Below, piece by piece: positions 56,931 to 64,000 of a DNA stretch of 64,000 nt; positions within the stretch are counted from its first letter, which is position 1, and each line of letters begins with the position of its first letter. A program made the position numbers and the translations under genes. The DNA is from Prochlorococcus sp. AG-424-E18 (GTDB lineage: Bacteria; Cyanobacteriota; Cyanobacteriia; PCC-6307; Cyanobiaceae), in assembly GCA_003210155.1 (NCBI GenBank), contig QCNC01000001.1, positions 248,001 through 312,000 on the forward strand. The letters run 5' to 3'. The notes below the pieces were generated by a model. It was not told the origin of the DNA, did no database searches, and saw nothing but the letters and a program-made list of their open reading frames with translations.

Positions 56931-58568
56931 ATGACTCAAGTTAATGTAATTAATATTAATTCTCCTTTTTTAGATCAAAAACCAGGAACCTCAGGTTTAA
57001 GAAAAAGTACTTTAAAGTTTCAAGAAGAGCATTATTTAGAAATTTTTATTGAAGCAATCTTACAATCATTGGAAGATTTAAAAGGTTCAACACTAGTAGT
57101 TGGTGGTGATGGCAGATATGGCAATATTGAAGCAATAGAAAAAATTATTCAAATATGCATTGCTCATAAAGTTCAAAAGGTTATTGTTCCAAAATACGGT
57201 TTATTATCTACTCCTGCGACATCCCATTTAATTAGAAAAGAAAACGCTATTGGTGGCATTATTCTTTCTGCAAGCCATAATCCTGGTGGGATTGATGGCG
57301 ACTTTGGAGTGAAATTGAATATTTCTAATGGTGGCCCAGCTCCTGAGATAATTACTAATAAGATTTTTAAGGCTTCACAATTACTAACTAGTTATAAAAT
57401 TTGTAAAATCCAATTACCTGATTTTAGTGAATATGGAACTTATTCTTACGGTGAAACTACCTTAGAAATTATTGATGGATTAAAAGATTATTCTAATTTG
57501 ATGGAGAAAATTTTTGATTTTGATCAAATTAGTGATTTTTTAAAAAAAGACTTCTCTTTAATTTTTGATGCAATGAATGCGGTTACAGGCCCATATGCAA
57601 AAAATATTTTTGTTGAAAAAATGGGTCTTTCACCTCATTGTGTTATGAATGGTGAACCGTTAAAAGACTTTGGAGGTTTACATCCTGATCCTAACCTTAC
57701 TTATGCATCCCACTTGGCTGATTTGTTATTAAATAAAAAATCTTATAGTTTTGGTGCTGCATGCGATGGAGATGGAGATAGAAATATGATTTTAGGAAGT
57801 GGATGTTTCATAAATCCTAGTGATAGCCTTGCAGTTATTACTGCTAACACAAAATGTGTACCTGGTTATAAAGATGGTATTACAGGTGTGGCAAGATCCA
57901 TGCCAACCAGCTCAGCTGTTGATAGTGTTGCTCGAGCATTAAACATACCTTGTTTCGAGACGCCTACTGGTTGGAAGTTTTTTGGAAATCTTTTAGATTC
58001 TAATTTAATTACTTTATGTGGAGAAGAAAGTTTCGGAACAGGTAGTAATCACGTCAGAGAGAAAGATGGACTATGGGCAGTTTTGTATTGGTTACAAGTT
58101 TTAGCTGAGAAAAAATGTTCGGTAAGTGATTTGATACAGAATCATTGGAAACAATTTGGTAGGAATTATTATTCAAGACATGATTATGAAGCAATTCCCT
58201 CAAATATTGCTAATCAAATCTTTGACAATCTAACTTCTATGCTTGAACATTTAAAAGGAAATAGTTTTGCTGGCCATTTAGTTAAAGTTGCAGATAACTT
58301 TTCATATTTAGATCCTGTTGATAATTCCATAAGTCAGAATCAAGGTTTAAGATTGGTCCTTGATGATAATTCTCGAGTAATTGTGCGCCTTTCTGGGACT
58401 GGAACTAAGGGTGCAACATTAAGACTTTACTTTGAGAAATTTTTCGATCCTCAACAGAATCTTTCATTAAATCCTCAGATCGCTTTGAAACCTCTAATAA
58501 ATGATTTAGATGCTTTATTAAATATTTCAAAACTTACTCAAATGGAAACTCCTACAGTAATTACATAG
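56931..58568 (+). CDS. pgm: Phosphoglucomutase
   Basis: This 545-aa protein is an alpha-D-phosphohexomutase of the phosphoglucomutase type. The phosphoserine is in LSASHNPGG (about residue 113), Mg binding in CDGDGDRNMI (about 280), the sugar-binding loop in CGEESFGTG, and phosphate binding in VRLSGTGTKGA. It interconverts glucose-1- and glucose-6-phosphate, linking glycogen and central metabolism. Confidence 0.96.
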   Translation: MTQVNVININSPFLDQKPGTSGLRKSTLKFQEEHYLEIFIEAILQSLEDLKGSTLVVGGDGRYGNIEAIEKIIQICIAHKVQKVIVPKYGLLSTPATSHLIRKENAIGGIILSASHNPGGIDGDFGVKLNISNGGPAPEIITNKIFKASQLLTSYKICKIQLPDFSEYGTYSYGETTLEIIDGLKDYSNLMEKIFDFDQISDFLKKDFSLIFDAMNAVTGPYAKNIFVEKMGLSPHCVMNGEPLKDFGGLHPDPNLTYASHLADLLLNKKSYSFGAACDGDGDRNMILGSGCFINPSDSLAVITANTKCVPGYKDGITGVARSMPTSSAVDSVARALNIPCFETPTGWKFFGNLLDSNLITLCGEESFGTGSNHVREKDGLWAVLYWLQVLAEKKCSVSDLIQNHWKQFGRNYYSRHDYEAIPSNIANQIFDNLTSMLEHLKGNSFAGHLVKVADNFSYLDPVDNSISQNQGLRLVLDDNSRVIVRLSGTGTKGATLRLYFEKFFDPQQNLSLNPQIALKPLINDLDALLNISKLTQMETPTVIT

Positions 58569-58601
58569 AATTGAAAGTAATCATTTTTTGATTTTATTTA
58601 T

Positions 58602-59891
58602 ATGCATTCAGAAAATTTATTTACTAATTATTCTCAAATAGAAAATAATGCACCTTTGGCAGATCAATTAAGACCAAAGAATTTGGAAGATTTTTTTGGT
58701 CAACAACTTATCTTGAATGAGAATTCGCTTTTAAGAAGTGCAATATTGAACGATAAGATTAGTAATTTTATTTTTTCTGGCCCTCCTGGTGTTGGGAAAA
58801 CTACTCTAATTGAAATTATTTCCTTTAATACTCGTTCAAAATTAATTAAGTTGAATGCAGTATTATCAAGTGTTAAAGAATTAAGAAATGAAATCGCTAA
58901 TGCAAAAGATAGATTAATAAATTCAAAAAGAAAAACAATTTTATTTATTGATGAGGTTCATAGATTTACATCAGTTCAGCAAGATGCTTTATTACCTTCA
59001 ATAGAAAATGGAACTATAACTTTTATTGGTGCTACAACTGAAAACCCTTTCTTTGCTGTTAATAAAGCGCTTGTTAGTAGATCACGCATTTTTACATTAC
59101 TTCCTTTGTCAGAAAATGATTTGCAGAAAATAATACAAAAAGTTATAACTCATTATTCTAAAAAAAAAGATTCAAAAAAAGTTTATTTAACTCAAGATGC
59201 TATAAGTCATTTAATTAAATTTTCTGGTGGTGATGCAAGAACTTTAATCAATGCGCTAGAGATGGCCATAGAAACAACTGCTGAAAATGATGCTAAACAA
59301 ATCAAGATTAATCTCTCAATAGCAGAGGATGCAATTCAAAAGAAAAATATTGTTTATGATAAAAATGGTCAAAATCATTACGATGTAATAAGTGCATTTA
59401 TTAAGTCCATAAGAGGTTCTGATCCAGACGCAACTTTATTCTGGCTTGCGAATATGCTGGAGGCTGGTGAAGATCCTAATTTTATTTTTAGAAGACTACT
59501 TATATCTGCCAGTGAAGATATTGGAATAGCAGATCCTAATGCCATAGTAGTTGTACAATCCTGTTGTGATGCTTTTGATAGGGTTGGTTTTCCAGAAGGA
59601 TTATATTTTTTAACGCAGGCTTCTTTATATTTAACTATGTCTCCTAAAAGTAATAGTACAAAAAGTATTTTTAAAGCAATTGAAACAATCAAATCTACCA
59701 ATACTTTTGATGTTCCACTTCATTTAAAAAATAATTCTAATAGTTATGTCAATCCTCATAATTATCCAGGTAATTGGGTCGCACAAGAATATCTTCCAAA
59801 ATCTTTAATAGGTTTAAAAATATGGCAACCAAATAATAATGGATGGGAAAAAACTCAATATGAAGAACTGCTTAGAAGAAAAGAAAACTAA
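58602..59891 (+). CDS. rarA: AAA+ ATPase RarA/MgsA (replication-associated recombination protein)
   Basis: This 429-aa protein has the RarA layout: LADQLRPKNLEDFFGQ near the N-terminus, Walker A GPPGVGKTT (about residue 63), Walker B FIDEVHRF and sensor ATTENPFF. The C-terminal MgsA-type domain (ISAFIKSIRGSDPDATLFWLANML, ASEDIGIADPNA) completes it. RarA acts at stalled replication forks. Its last four bases overlap the convergent phosphopantetheinyl transferase gene. Confidence 0.94.
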   Translation: MHSENLFTNYSQIENNAPLADQLRPKNLEDFFGQQLILNENSLLRSAILNDKISNFIFSGPPGVGKTTLIEIISFNTRSKLIKLNAVLSSVKELRNEIANAKDRLINSKRKTILFIDEVHRFTSVQQDALLPSIENGTITFIGATTENPFFAVNKALVSRSRIFTLLPLSENDLQKIIQKVITHYSKKKDSKKVYLTQDAISHLIKFSGGDARTLINALEMAIETTAENDAKQIKINLSIAEDAIQKKNIVYDKNGQNHYDVISAFIKSIRGSDPDATLFWLANMLEAGEDPNFIFRRLLISASEDIGIADPNAIVVVQSCCDAFDRVGFPEGLYFLTQASLYLTMSPKSNSTKSIFKAIETIKSTNTFDVPLHLKNNSNSYVNPHNYPGNWVAQEYLPKSLIGLKIWQPNNNGWEKTQYEELLRRKEN

Positions 59892-60544
59892 AAATTTTTC
59901 GAACAACAAATAATTTCAGGATTAAAAGAAGCTTTTTCTTCGTATGCTAAAGCAATAGTCCAATCATGGAAGTTAATCTGTGAATAATTTAAATGTATGT
60001 TTTTCTTTTTATGAATTAACTCTTTTGGCTTTTCAAAAAATTGCCAATGATTAATGTCTTTAGCTAATTTTCCATGATCCCATTTTATAGCTGCTTCAAC
60101 AGCACACCATTGATTTAATATCATATTTTTTGTTAAATAATTATTTTGGTTTGATTTATTTGTATGAAAAAAATATTTTTCTGCTAATTTTATATGGTTA
60201 AAATCTCTATCTATTCTCTCAATATCAATCCCTATTTTGCCTTTATGCCAGACTATAGTAATGGCATCTTTACAATGACTTAAACTGATATTTCCCATGC
60301 CAGATGGTAAACTTGGAGGCTCTCCAGGATGAGCATTAATTGGAATTTCTAGGGGATCTAAATCAAAAAGTGATGAAAGTGATTTTCGCAAATAAGCTCT
60401 TGTTTCTAAGAAAATCTTTGATCTTGAATCTGTTAGGTTTTTTGCAGTTTTAATTTCTTCTATAGTTGCGACATCTTGCACACCTTTAATCTCATAAAAC
60501 CAAATTTTTGGTATTTTATATTCATACTCATTTAATAATTTCAA
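59888..60544 (-). CDS. 4'-phosphopantetheinyl transferase (Sfp/HetI type)
   Basis: This protein of about 218 aa has the Sfp-type motifs: GEPPSLPSG, NISLSHCKDA, the metal-binding GIDIERI and the WCAVEAAIKW segment, where the usual Glu is kept but the flanking Lys is Val. It transfers phosphopantetheine from CoA to acyl carrier protein. No ATG exists near the N-terminus. I chose a TTG at 60544, which sits on the ATG of the divergent peroxiredoxin gene. A GTG at 60571 would lie inside that gene. The start is uncertain. Confidence 0.85.
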   Translation of the reverse strand: MKLLNEYEYKIPKIWFYEIKGVQDVATIEEIKTAKNLTDSRSKIFLETRAYLRKSLSSLFDLDPLEIPINAHPGEPPSLPSGMGNISLSHCKDAITIVWHKGKIGIDIERIDRDFNHIKLAEKYFFHTNKSNQNNYLTKNMILNQWCAVEAAIKWDHGKLAKDINHWQFFEKPKELIHKKKNIHLNYSQINFHDWTIALAYEEKASFNPEIICCSKNF

Positions 60545-61011
60545 TGGCTCTAAAGGTTGGCGACAAAGCACCAGAATTTAAATTAAAAGATTCTTTTGAG
60601 AAAGAAGTTTCTCTTAGTGATTTTAAAGGTAAAAGAATAATACTATATTTTTATCCAAAAGATAATACTCCAGGATGTACTAAAGAAGCATGTAATTTTA
60701 AAGAGAATTGGAATTTATTTCAAAAAAATAATATTGTTGTGCTTGGTATTAGCAAAGATAATGCATCCTCTCATCAGAAGTTTATAGAAAAATTTAATTT
60801 ACCTTTTATTCTTTTGACTGATCCTGAACCTTTTAAAGTTTCTTCTGATTACGATAGCTATGGACTGAAGAAATTTATGGGAAAAGAATATATGGGAATG
60901 ATGAGAAATACTTTTTTAATTGATACTGAAGGTAATATTGAAAAAATTTACTTAAAGGTAAAAGCAGCAATAATGGCTGATCATATTATTGCAGACCTTG
61001 GGTTAAGCTAA
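60544..61011 (+). CDS. bcp: Peroxiredoxin, Bcp/PrxQ type
   Basis: This 155-aa protein is a PrxQ with the peroxidatic cysteine in NTPGCTKEAC (C45) and a resolving cysteine five residues on (C50). It reduces peroxides using thioredoxin. The ATG at 60544 (MALKVGDKAPEFKL) is the family start; the frame is open to 60508 but without homology. The promoter must lie inside the divergent transferase gene. The 3' end overlaps convergent coaX by 9 bases. Confidence 0.96.
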   Translation: MALKVGDKAPEFKLKDSFEKEVSLSDFKGKRIILYFYPKDNTPGCTKEACNFKENWNLFQKNNIVVLGISKDNASSHQKFIEKFNLPFILLTDPEPFKVSSDYDSYGLKKFMGKEYMGMMRNTFLIDTEGNIEKIYLKVKAAIMADHIIADLGLS

Positions 61012-61698
61012 TTTTTTTATGGACAGGTGGTGAATAATCATCCCCTCCATAACTAAATTAGGAGCATTGATAATATTTTCTTTTTTAGTCTTTAGAAATT
61101 TTGTGAGAAATTGAGAGTCTCCTCCACAGATTATTAAAATATCCTTTTCAGGATTAAATAAACTATTAATCACGCCAGTAAGAGAGTTGATTACTCCTTT
61201 TAAGATTGCTTCTTCTGTATTAATTAAAAAATCTTCGGACGGAATATCATATTTTTTGGGAACTTTAAGATTTTTTGTATTTTGTTCCATTGATTTTAAT
61301 TGTGTTAGAAAACCTGGAATAAGTTGACCACCGAGAATCGATCCATTTGAATTCAATTTTGTTATTGATAATATTGTTCCAAAATCTGCAATTAGAAAGT
61401 CTTTTTTGAAAGGGTTTTCAATAATTTTTAAAGCGGCAATACAGGCAAGAGCTCTATCAACTCCAAAATAATCAGGAAGATTTGATAACTGAATATCTTT
61501 AGTTTTTATTTCATTTTCTTTTTTTAGCAAAAAATTAGGTAGTTTTCCTACAGAAGCCCAAATTAATTGATCAAGATCTATATTTTCAGGAACTTTTTGC
61601 TCTTTTTTGGTATGGAAGAATTTAGATTGATTTTTAGAAAATTTTGCCCAATGCAGTCTACTATTGCCTACTAATAAAAAATTTATATCTGAGATCAT
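61003..61698 (-). CDS. coaX: Type III pantothenate kinase
   Basis: This 231-aa protein resembles type III pantothenate kinases: an N-terminal VGNSRLHW, central GVDRALACIAA, IADFGTILSI and GGQLIPGFL, with a final ICGGDS. It makes 4'-phosphopantothenate, the first step of CoA synthesis. The usual Asp before x-Gly-Asn in the N-terminal loop reads Leu (FLLVGNS), a change at a residue known to matter for phosphate or metal binding in other members. Together with coaE it covers both ends of the CoA pathway. Confidence 0.87.
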   Translation of the reverse strand: MISDINFLLVGNSRLHWAKFSKNQSKFFHTKKEQKVPENIDLDQLIWASVGKLPNFLLKKENEIKTKDIQLSNLPDYFGVDRALACIAALKIIENPFKKDFLIADFGTILSITKLNSNGSILGGQLIPGFLTQLKSMEQNTKNLKVPKKYDIPSEDFLINTEEAILKGVINSLTGVINSLFNPEKDILIICGGDSQFLTKFLKTKKENIINAPNLVMEGMIIHHLSIKKLA

Positions 61699-61713
61699 TT
61701 TTCTATGATCAAT

Positions 61714-62439
61714 TTAATTATTAGTGTGTATTCCACATTCTTGTTTAATCCCCCCAAATCTTGTATCTCTTCCCTTTGTTGCATTGCCATCGGGACTGCT
61801 TGAATGCCAATCTCCTACAGAAGAATAACCTTTGATAAAAAGTGGATGGACAGGTAAATCATTCTCTTCCATATAATAAAAAACATCTTTATTTGTCCAA
61901 TTTAATAAAGGTCTTAAAGAGAGTCTTTGACGAATTACGTCTATGAATTTCATTTTGTTTCTATTTTCTGTTTGACTTGATCTAACACCGCTTGCCCAGC
62001 AAAAAATATCATATTTTTCTAGACCATTTTCTAAAGGTTTTATCTTTCTCAAATCATGATACTTATCTAAATCACTCGCTTTATTTGTTTCCCAAAGTTT
62101 TCCGTATTTGGCCTCCATTCTTGCTGGCGATAATTCACTTTGCAGAACTTCAACTTCCAAGGATAAATTATCAATAAGCTTTTCAGCGTAATGGTATGTT
62201 TCTGGAGGGAGGTAACCTGTATCTATCCAAAATATTTTGATTTTTCTTTGCAAACATAATTTACTGACAATATCTAAAATGACTGATGACTGTATACCAA
62301 AACTTGTTGTAATAGCAAATTGATTATCAAACTTTTCATAACCCCATGTAAGCATTTCTTGAGGCTTCATATCTACTAGCTCTTGATTATATTTCTTTAT
62401 TAATTCAGGTTGAATATTGTTTTGGATTTTTTCAATCAT
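61714..62439 (-). CDS. cysH: PAPS reductase (thioredoxin-dependent type)
   Basis: This 241-aa protein has the PAPS reductase core: TTSFGIQSSV, IDTGYLPPETYHYA, GVRSSQTENR and the C-terminal ECGIH cysteine. It lacks the paired-cysteine Fe-S motifs of APS reductases, so it should use PAPS rather than APS. It makes sulfite in sulfate assimilation. It lies 15 bases upstream of coaX on the same strand. Confidence 0.93.
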   Translation of the reverse strand: MIEKIQNNIQPELIKKYNQELVDMKPQEMLTWGYEKFDNQFAITTSFGIQSSVILDIVSKLCLQRKIKIFWIDTGYLPPETYHYAEKLIDNLSLEVEVLQSELSPARMEAKYGKLWETNKASDLDKYHDLRKIKPLENGLEKYDIFCWASGVRSSQTENRNKMKFIDVIRQRLSLRPLLNWTNKDVFYYMEENDLPVHPLFIKGYSSVGDWHSSSPDGNATKGRDTRFGGIKQECGIHTNN

Positions 62440-62534
62440 TCTTCAGTTGGGGTATTAGTTTAATTTTATTTCGCTCAATTTAAAAATTATTCGTTTAGTT
62501 TAATAATACATTTACGCATAACAATATTTTTCTA

Positions 62535-63728
62535 ATGAAATCGATACAAAAACCAATAGTAATAGTTGGAGCAGGTTTTGCAGGTATGACATTTGCTTTG
62601 AATTTAAAGAATCTTAATCCTTCTTTACCGATTCTTGTTGTTGATTCTGAAACTAACTTTATATTTAAACCTTTAATGTATGAAGTTTTAAGTAAAGAAA
62701 TAAGAAGTTGGGAAGCTAACCCAAAATTTGCAAATATTTTTTCTGATGCGGGTATAACTTTTTTAAGAAATTGTTTAACCAAGATTTCCTTCAAAGAAAA
62801 TAGTCTTGAATTTAGTGACGATTTAAAATTAAGTTATCAGTATCTTGTTATCTGTACAGGATCTATTCCAAATAGTTTTCTCATAAAAGGTGTAGTTGAA
62901 AATTGTTATTTTTTTAATGATGTTAATGATTTAAATAAATTAAATTCTTTTTTAAAAAAATCACAAGATACTGCGTTGCATAAAAAGTTATTCATAGTTG
63001 GAGGTGGTCCCTCTGGAATAGAGTTGGCATGCAAAATTAAAGATATTTTTACAGACCAATTTGAAATTAATGTAATAGAAAAATCAAACGAAATTCTCAA
63101 TAAAAACAAAATTTTTAATAGAGAACAAGCAGAGAAGGCATTAGAAAAAAGAAAAATTAATGTTCTTTTGAATTCTTCAGTTAAAGAAGTCTCAGAAACT
63201 AAGATTAGTATTTCTAGTGAGGTTGGAATAACTTCCTTTGATAAAGATATTGTTATTTGGACTGCAGGTGTTAAACCTAATTTGTCTTACTTAGAAACTG
63301 ATCAAATAACAAAAAAATTTGGACGAATTTTAGTAAATAATAATTTGCAAATAGAAAATCATAAAAACTGTTTTGCAATTGGTGATATTTCAGTTATTGA
63401 AGGAATGGAGGATTTACCCATAACTGCTCAAGTCGCTATGCAGGAAGGAAATTATCTTGCTAATAATTTAAAACTTTTAATTGAAGGAAAAGATCCTTTA
63501 CCCTTTGAATTTCAAGATAATGGTGAAATGATTAGCTTAGGCATAGGCGAAGCTTCAATCTCTGGGCTTGGGGTTACTTTATCTGGAAAATTAGCTTTTG
63601 AAGCAAGAAGACTTATATATGCTTCTAAGTTGCCTGACATTACGGAAAGCTTAAAATCCGCATCGTCATGGATATTCCAAAAAAAATCTATTTTTAAAAA
63701 GTTTCTTAAAAAAGATAATTCCAATTAA
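62535..63728 (+). CDS. ndh: Type II NAD(P)H dehydrogenase (NDH-2)
   Basis: This 397-aa flavoprotein has two dinucleotide motifs, VGAGFAGMTFALN at the N-terminus and VGGGPSGIELACKI near residue 155. It also has IWTAGVKPN and the FAIGDI segment that binds FAD. It is a rotenone-insensitive dehydrogenase moving electrons from NADH to quinone at the membrane without pumping protons. The C-terminal part (RLIYASKLPD) may associate with the membrane. It is divergent from cysH. Confidence 0.9.
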   Translation: MKSIQKPIVIVGAGFAGMTFALNLKNLNPSLPILVVDSETNFIFKPLMYEVLSKEIRSWEANPKFANIFSDAGITFLRNCLTKISFKENSLEFSDDLKLSYQYLVICTGSIPNSFLIKGVVENCYFFNDVNDLNKLNSFLKKSQDTALHKKLFIVGGGPSGIELACKIKDIFTDQFEINVIEKSNEILNKNKIFNREQAEKALEKRKINVLLNSSVKEVSETKISISSEVGITSFDKDIVIWTAGVKPNLSYLETDQITKKFGRILVNNNLQIENHKNCFAIGDISVIEGMEDLPITAQVAMQEGNYLANNLKLLIEGKDPLPFEFQDNGEMISLGIGEASISGLGVTLSGKLAFEARRLIYASKLPDITESLKSASSWIFQKKSIFKKFLKKDNSN

Positions 63729-63777
63729 ACTTTTTTGAAATATTGTTTTTGGGTATATTGAGTTAAATAAGTCTCAT

Positions 63778-64000
63778 ATGAATCTAATTTCAGTAGTTAG
63801 TAATAATTTTGATGCGTTAATAACGGTAGTTGTTTTAATAATGTCAATAATTTTATTTATCAAAAATACTATTGCGCCAGAATTGACTGGTTTGTTATGT
63901 GTTGGAATATTTATAGCTACAGGAGTTCTTTCTCCTGAAAAAGCTTTAGCTGGATTTGGTAGTCCTTCCTTAATCACCCTTATGGGTTTATTTGCAGTTT
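63778..64000 (+). CDS. SLC13/DASS-type anion transporter, N-terminal fragment
   Basis: This frame starts at ATG (MNLISVVSNNFDALI) and runs to the window end. The first 74 residues show two hydrophobic spans (VVVLIMSIILFI and LTGLLCVGIFIATGVLS) and the sequence SPEKALAGFGSPSLITLMGLF. That is the N-terminal hallmark of the divalent anion:sodium symporter family. The substrate could be sulfate or a dicarboxylate. Only the start is visible. It follows ndh by 49 bases on the same strand. Confidence 0.85.
   Translation, partial: MNLISVVSNNFDALITVVVLIMSIILFIKNTIAPELTGLLCVGIFIATGVLSPEKALAGFGSPSLITLMGLFAV

Noticed and set aside
62495..62794. 99-aa minus-strand frame in the NDH-2 gene
   Set aside because: It is a shadow of the FAD-binding N-terminus of the plus-strand dehydrogenase.
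1..64000. CRISPR array, insertion sequence, prophage or genomic island
   Set aside because: No spaced direct repeats, transposase, integrase or marked change of base composition was seen on either strand.

Overview
The window reads as a chromosomal backbone segment of a marine picocyanobacterium, most likely a high-light Prochlorococcus. The base composition is very AT-rich (roughly 30% GC by eye) and intergenic gaps are short. Genes for PsbX, Ycf66, a high-light-inducible protein, a CYP38-like cyclophilin and two flavodiiron proteins mark it as cyanobacterial. The two-piece, permuted tmRNA, whose tag reads ANKIVSFSRQTAPVAA, points specifically to Prochlorococcus. I cannot assign the strain or clade from the sequence alone.

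Layout. 1-9.5 kb: gap2, then cyclophilin-thiL on the minus strand, efp-accB, pdxA, an NAD-dependent epimerase-like protein, an HNH nuclease, small conserved-looking proteins and a class V aminotransferase. 9.5-16 kb: cbiD, guaA, a RecB/Cas4-like nuclease candidate, two unknowns and a penicillin-binding protein 2. 16-20 kb: a minus-strand flv3-flv1-FMN reductase operon. 20-30 kb: alaS, speA, ndk, thiO, gatB, coaE and argJ, largely in convergent or divergent pairs. 30-35 kb: a ParA-type ATPase overlapping a small membrane protein, an aldo/keto reductase, the split tmRNA, an RlmL-like methyltransferase, a YqjE/YqjD-like pair, a 45-aa membrane protein and a stand-alone LigD-phosphoesterase-like protein. 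35-44.9 kb: smc, a PRC-barrel protein, an LpxB-like glycosyltransferase headed by tRNA-Leu, accC, a YGGT protein, psbX, ycf66 and hli. 44.9-50 kb: an ABC exporter-like fusion, a small unknown, HIT, def and a prolyl oligopeptidase. 50-55 kb: sufBCDS. 55-64 kb: a DUF4912-type protein, phosphoglucomutase, a RarA-type ATPase, a phosphopantetheinyl transferase, a peroxiredoxin, coaX, cysH, a type II NADH dehydrogenase and the start of an SLC13-type transporter cut by the window edge.

Together these are mostly housekeeping functions. They cover carbon metabolism (gap2, pgm), fatty-acid initiation (accB, accC), cofactors (thiL, thiO, pdxA, coaE, coaX, cbiD), Fe-S assembly (suf), translation (efp, alaS, gatB, def, tmRNA) and photoprotection (flv1/flv3, hli). 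I saw no insertion sequences, prophage, CRISPR array, rRNA or integrase, and no base-composition island.

The items most worth a second look are the tRNA-Leu with an apparent AAG anticodon, the LigD-phosphoesterase-like protein beside smc, the ParA/small-membrane-protein overlap without ParB, the cysteine-flanked RecB/Cas4-like nuclease, and several unannotated-looking small proteins.
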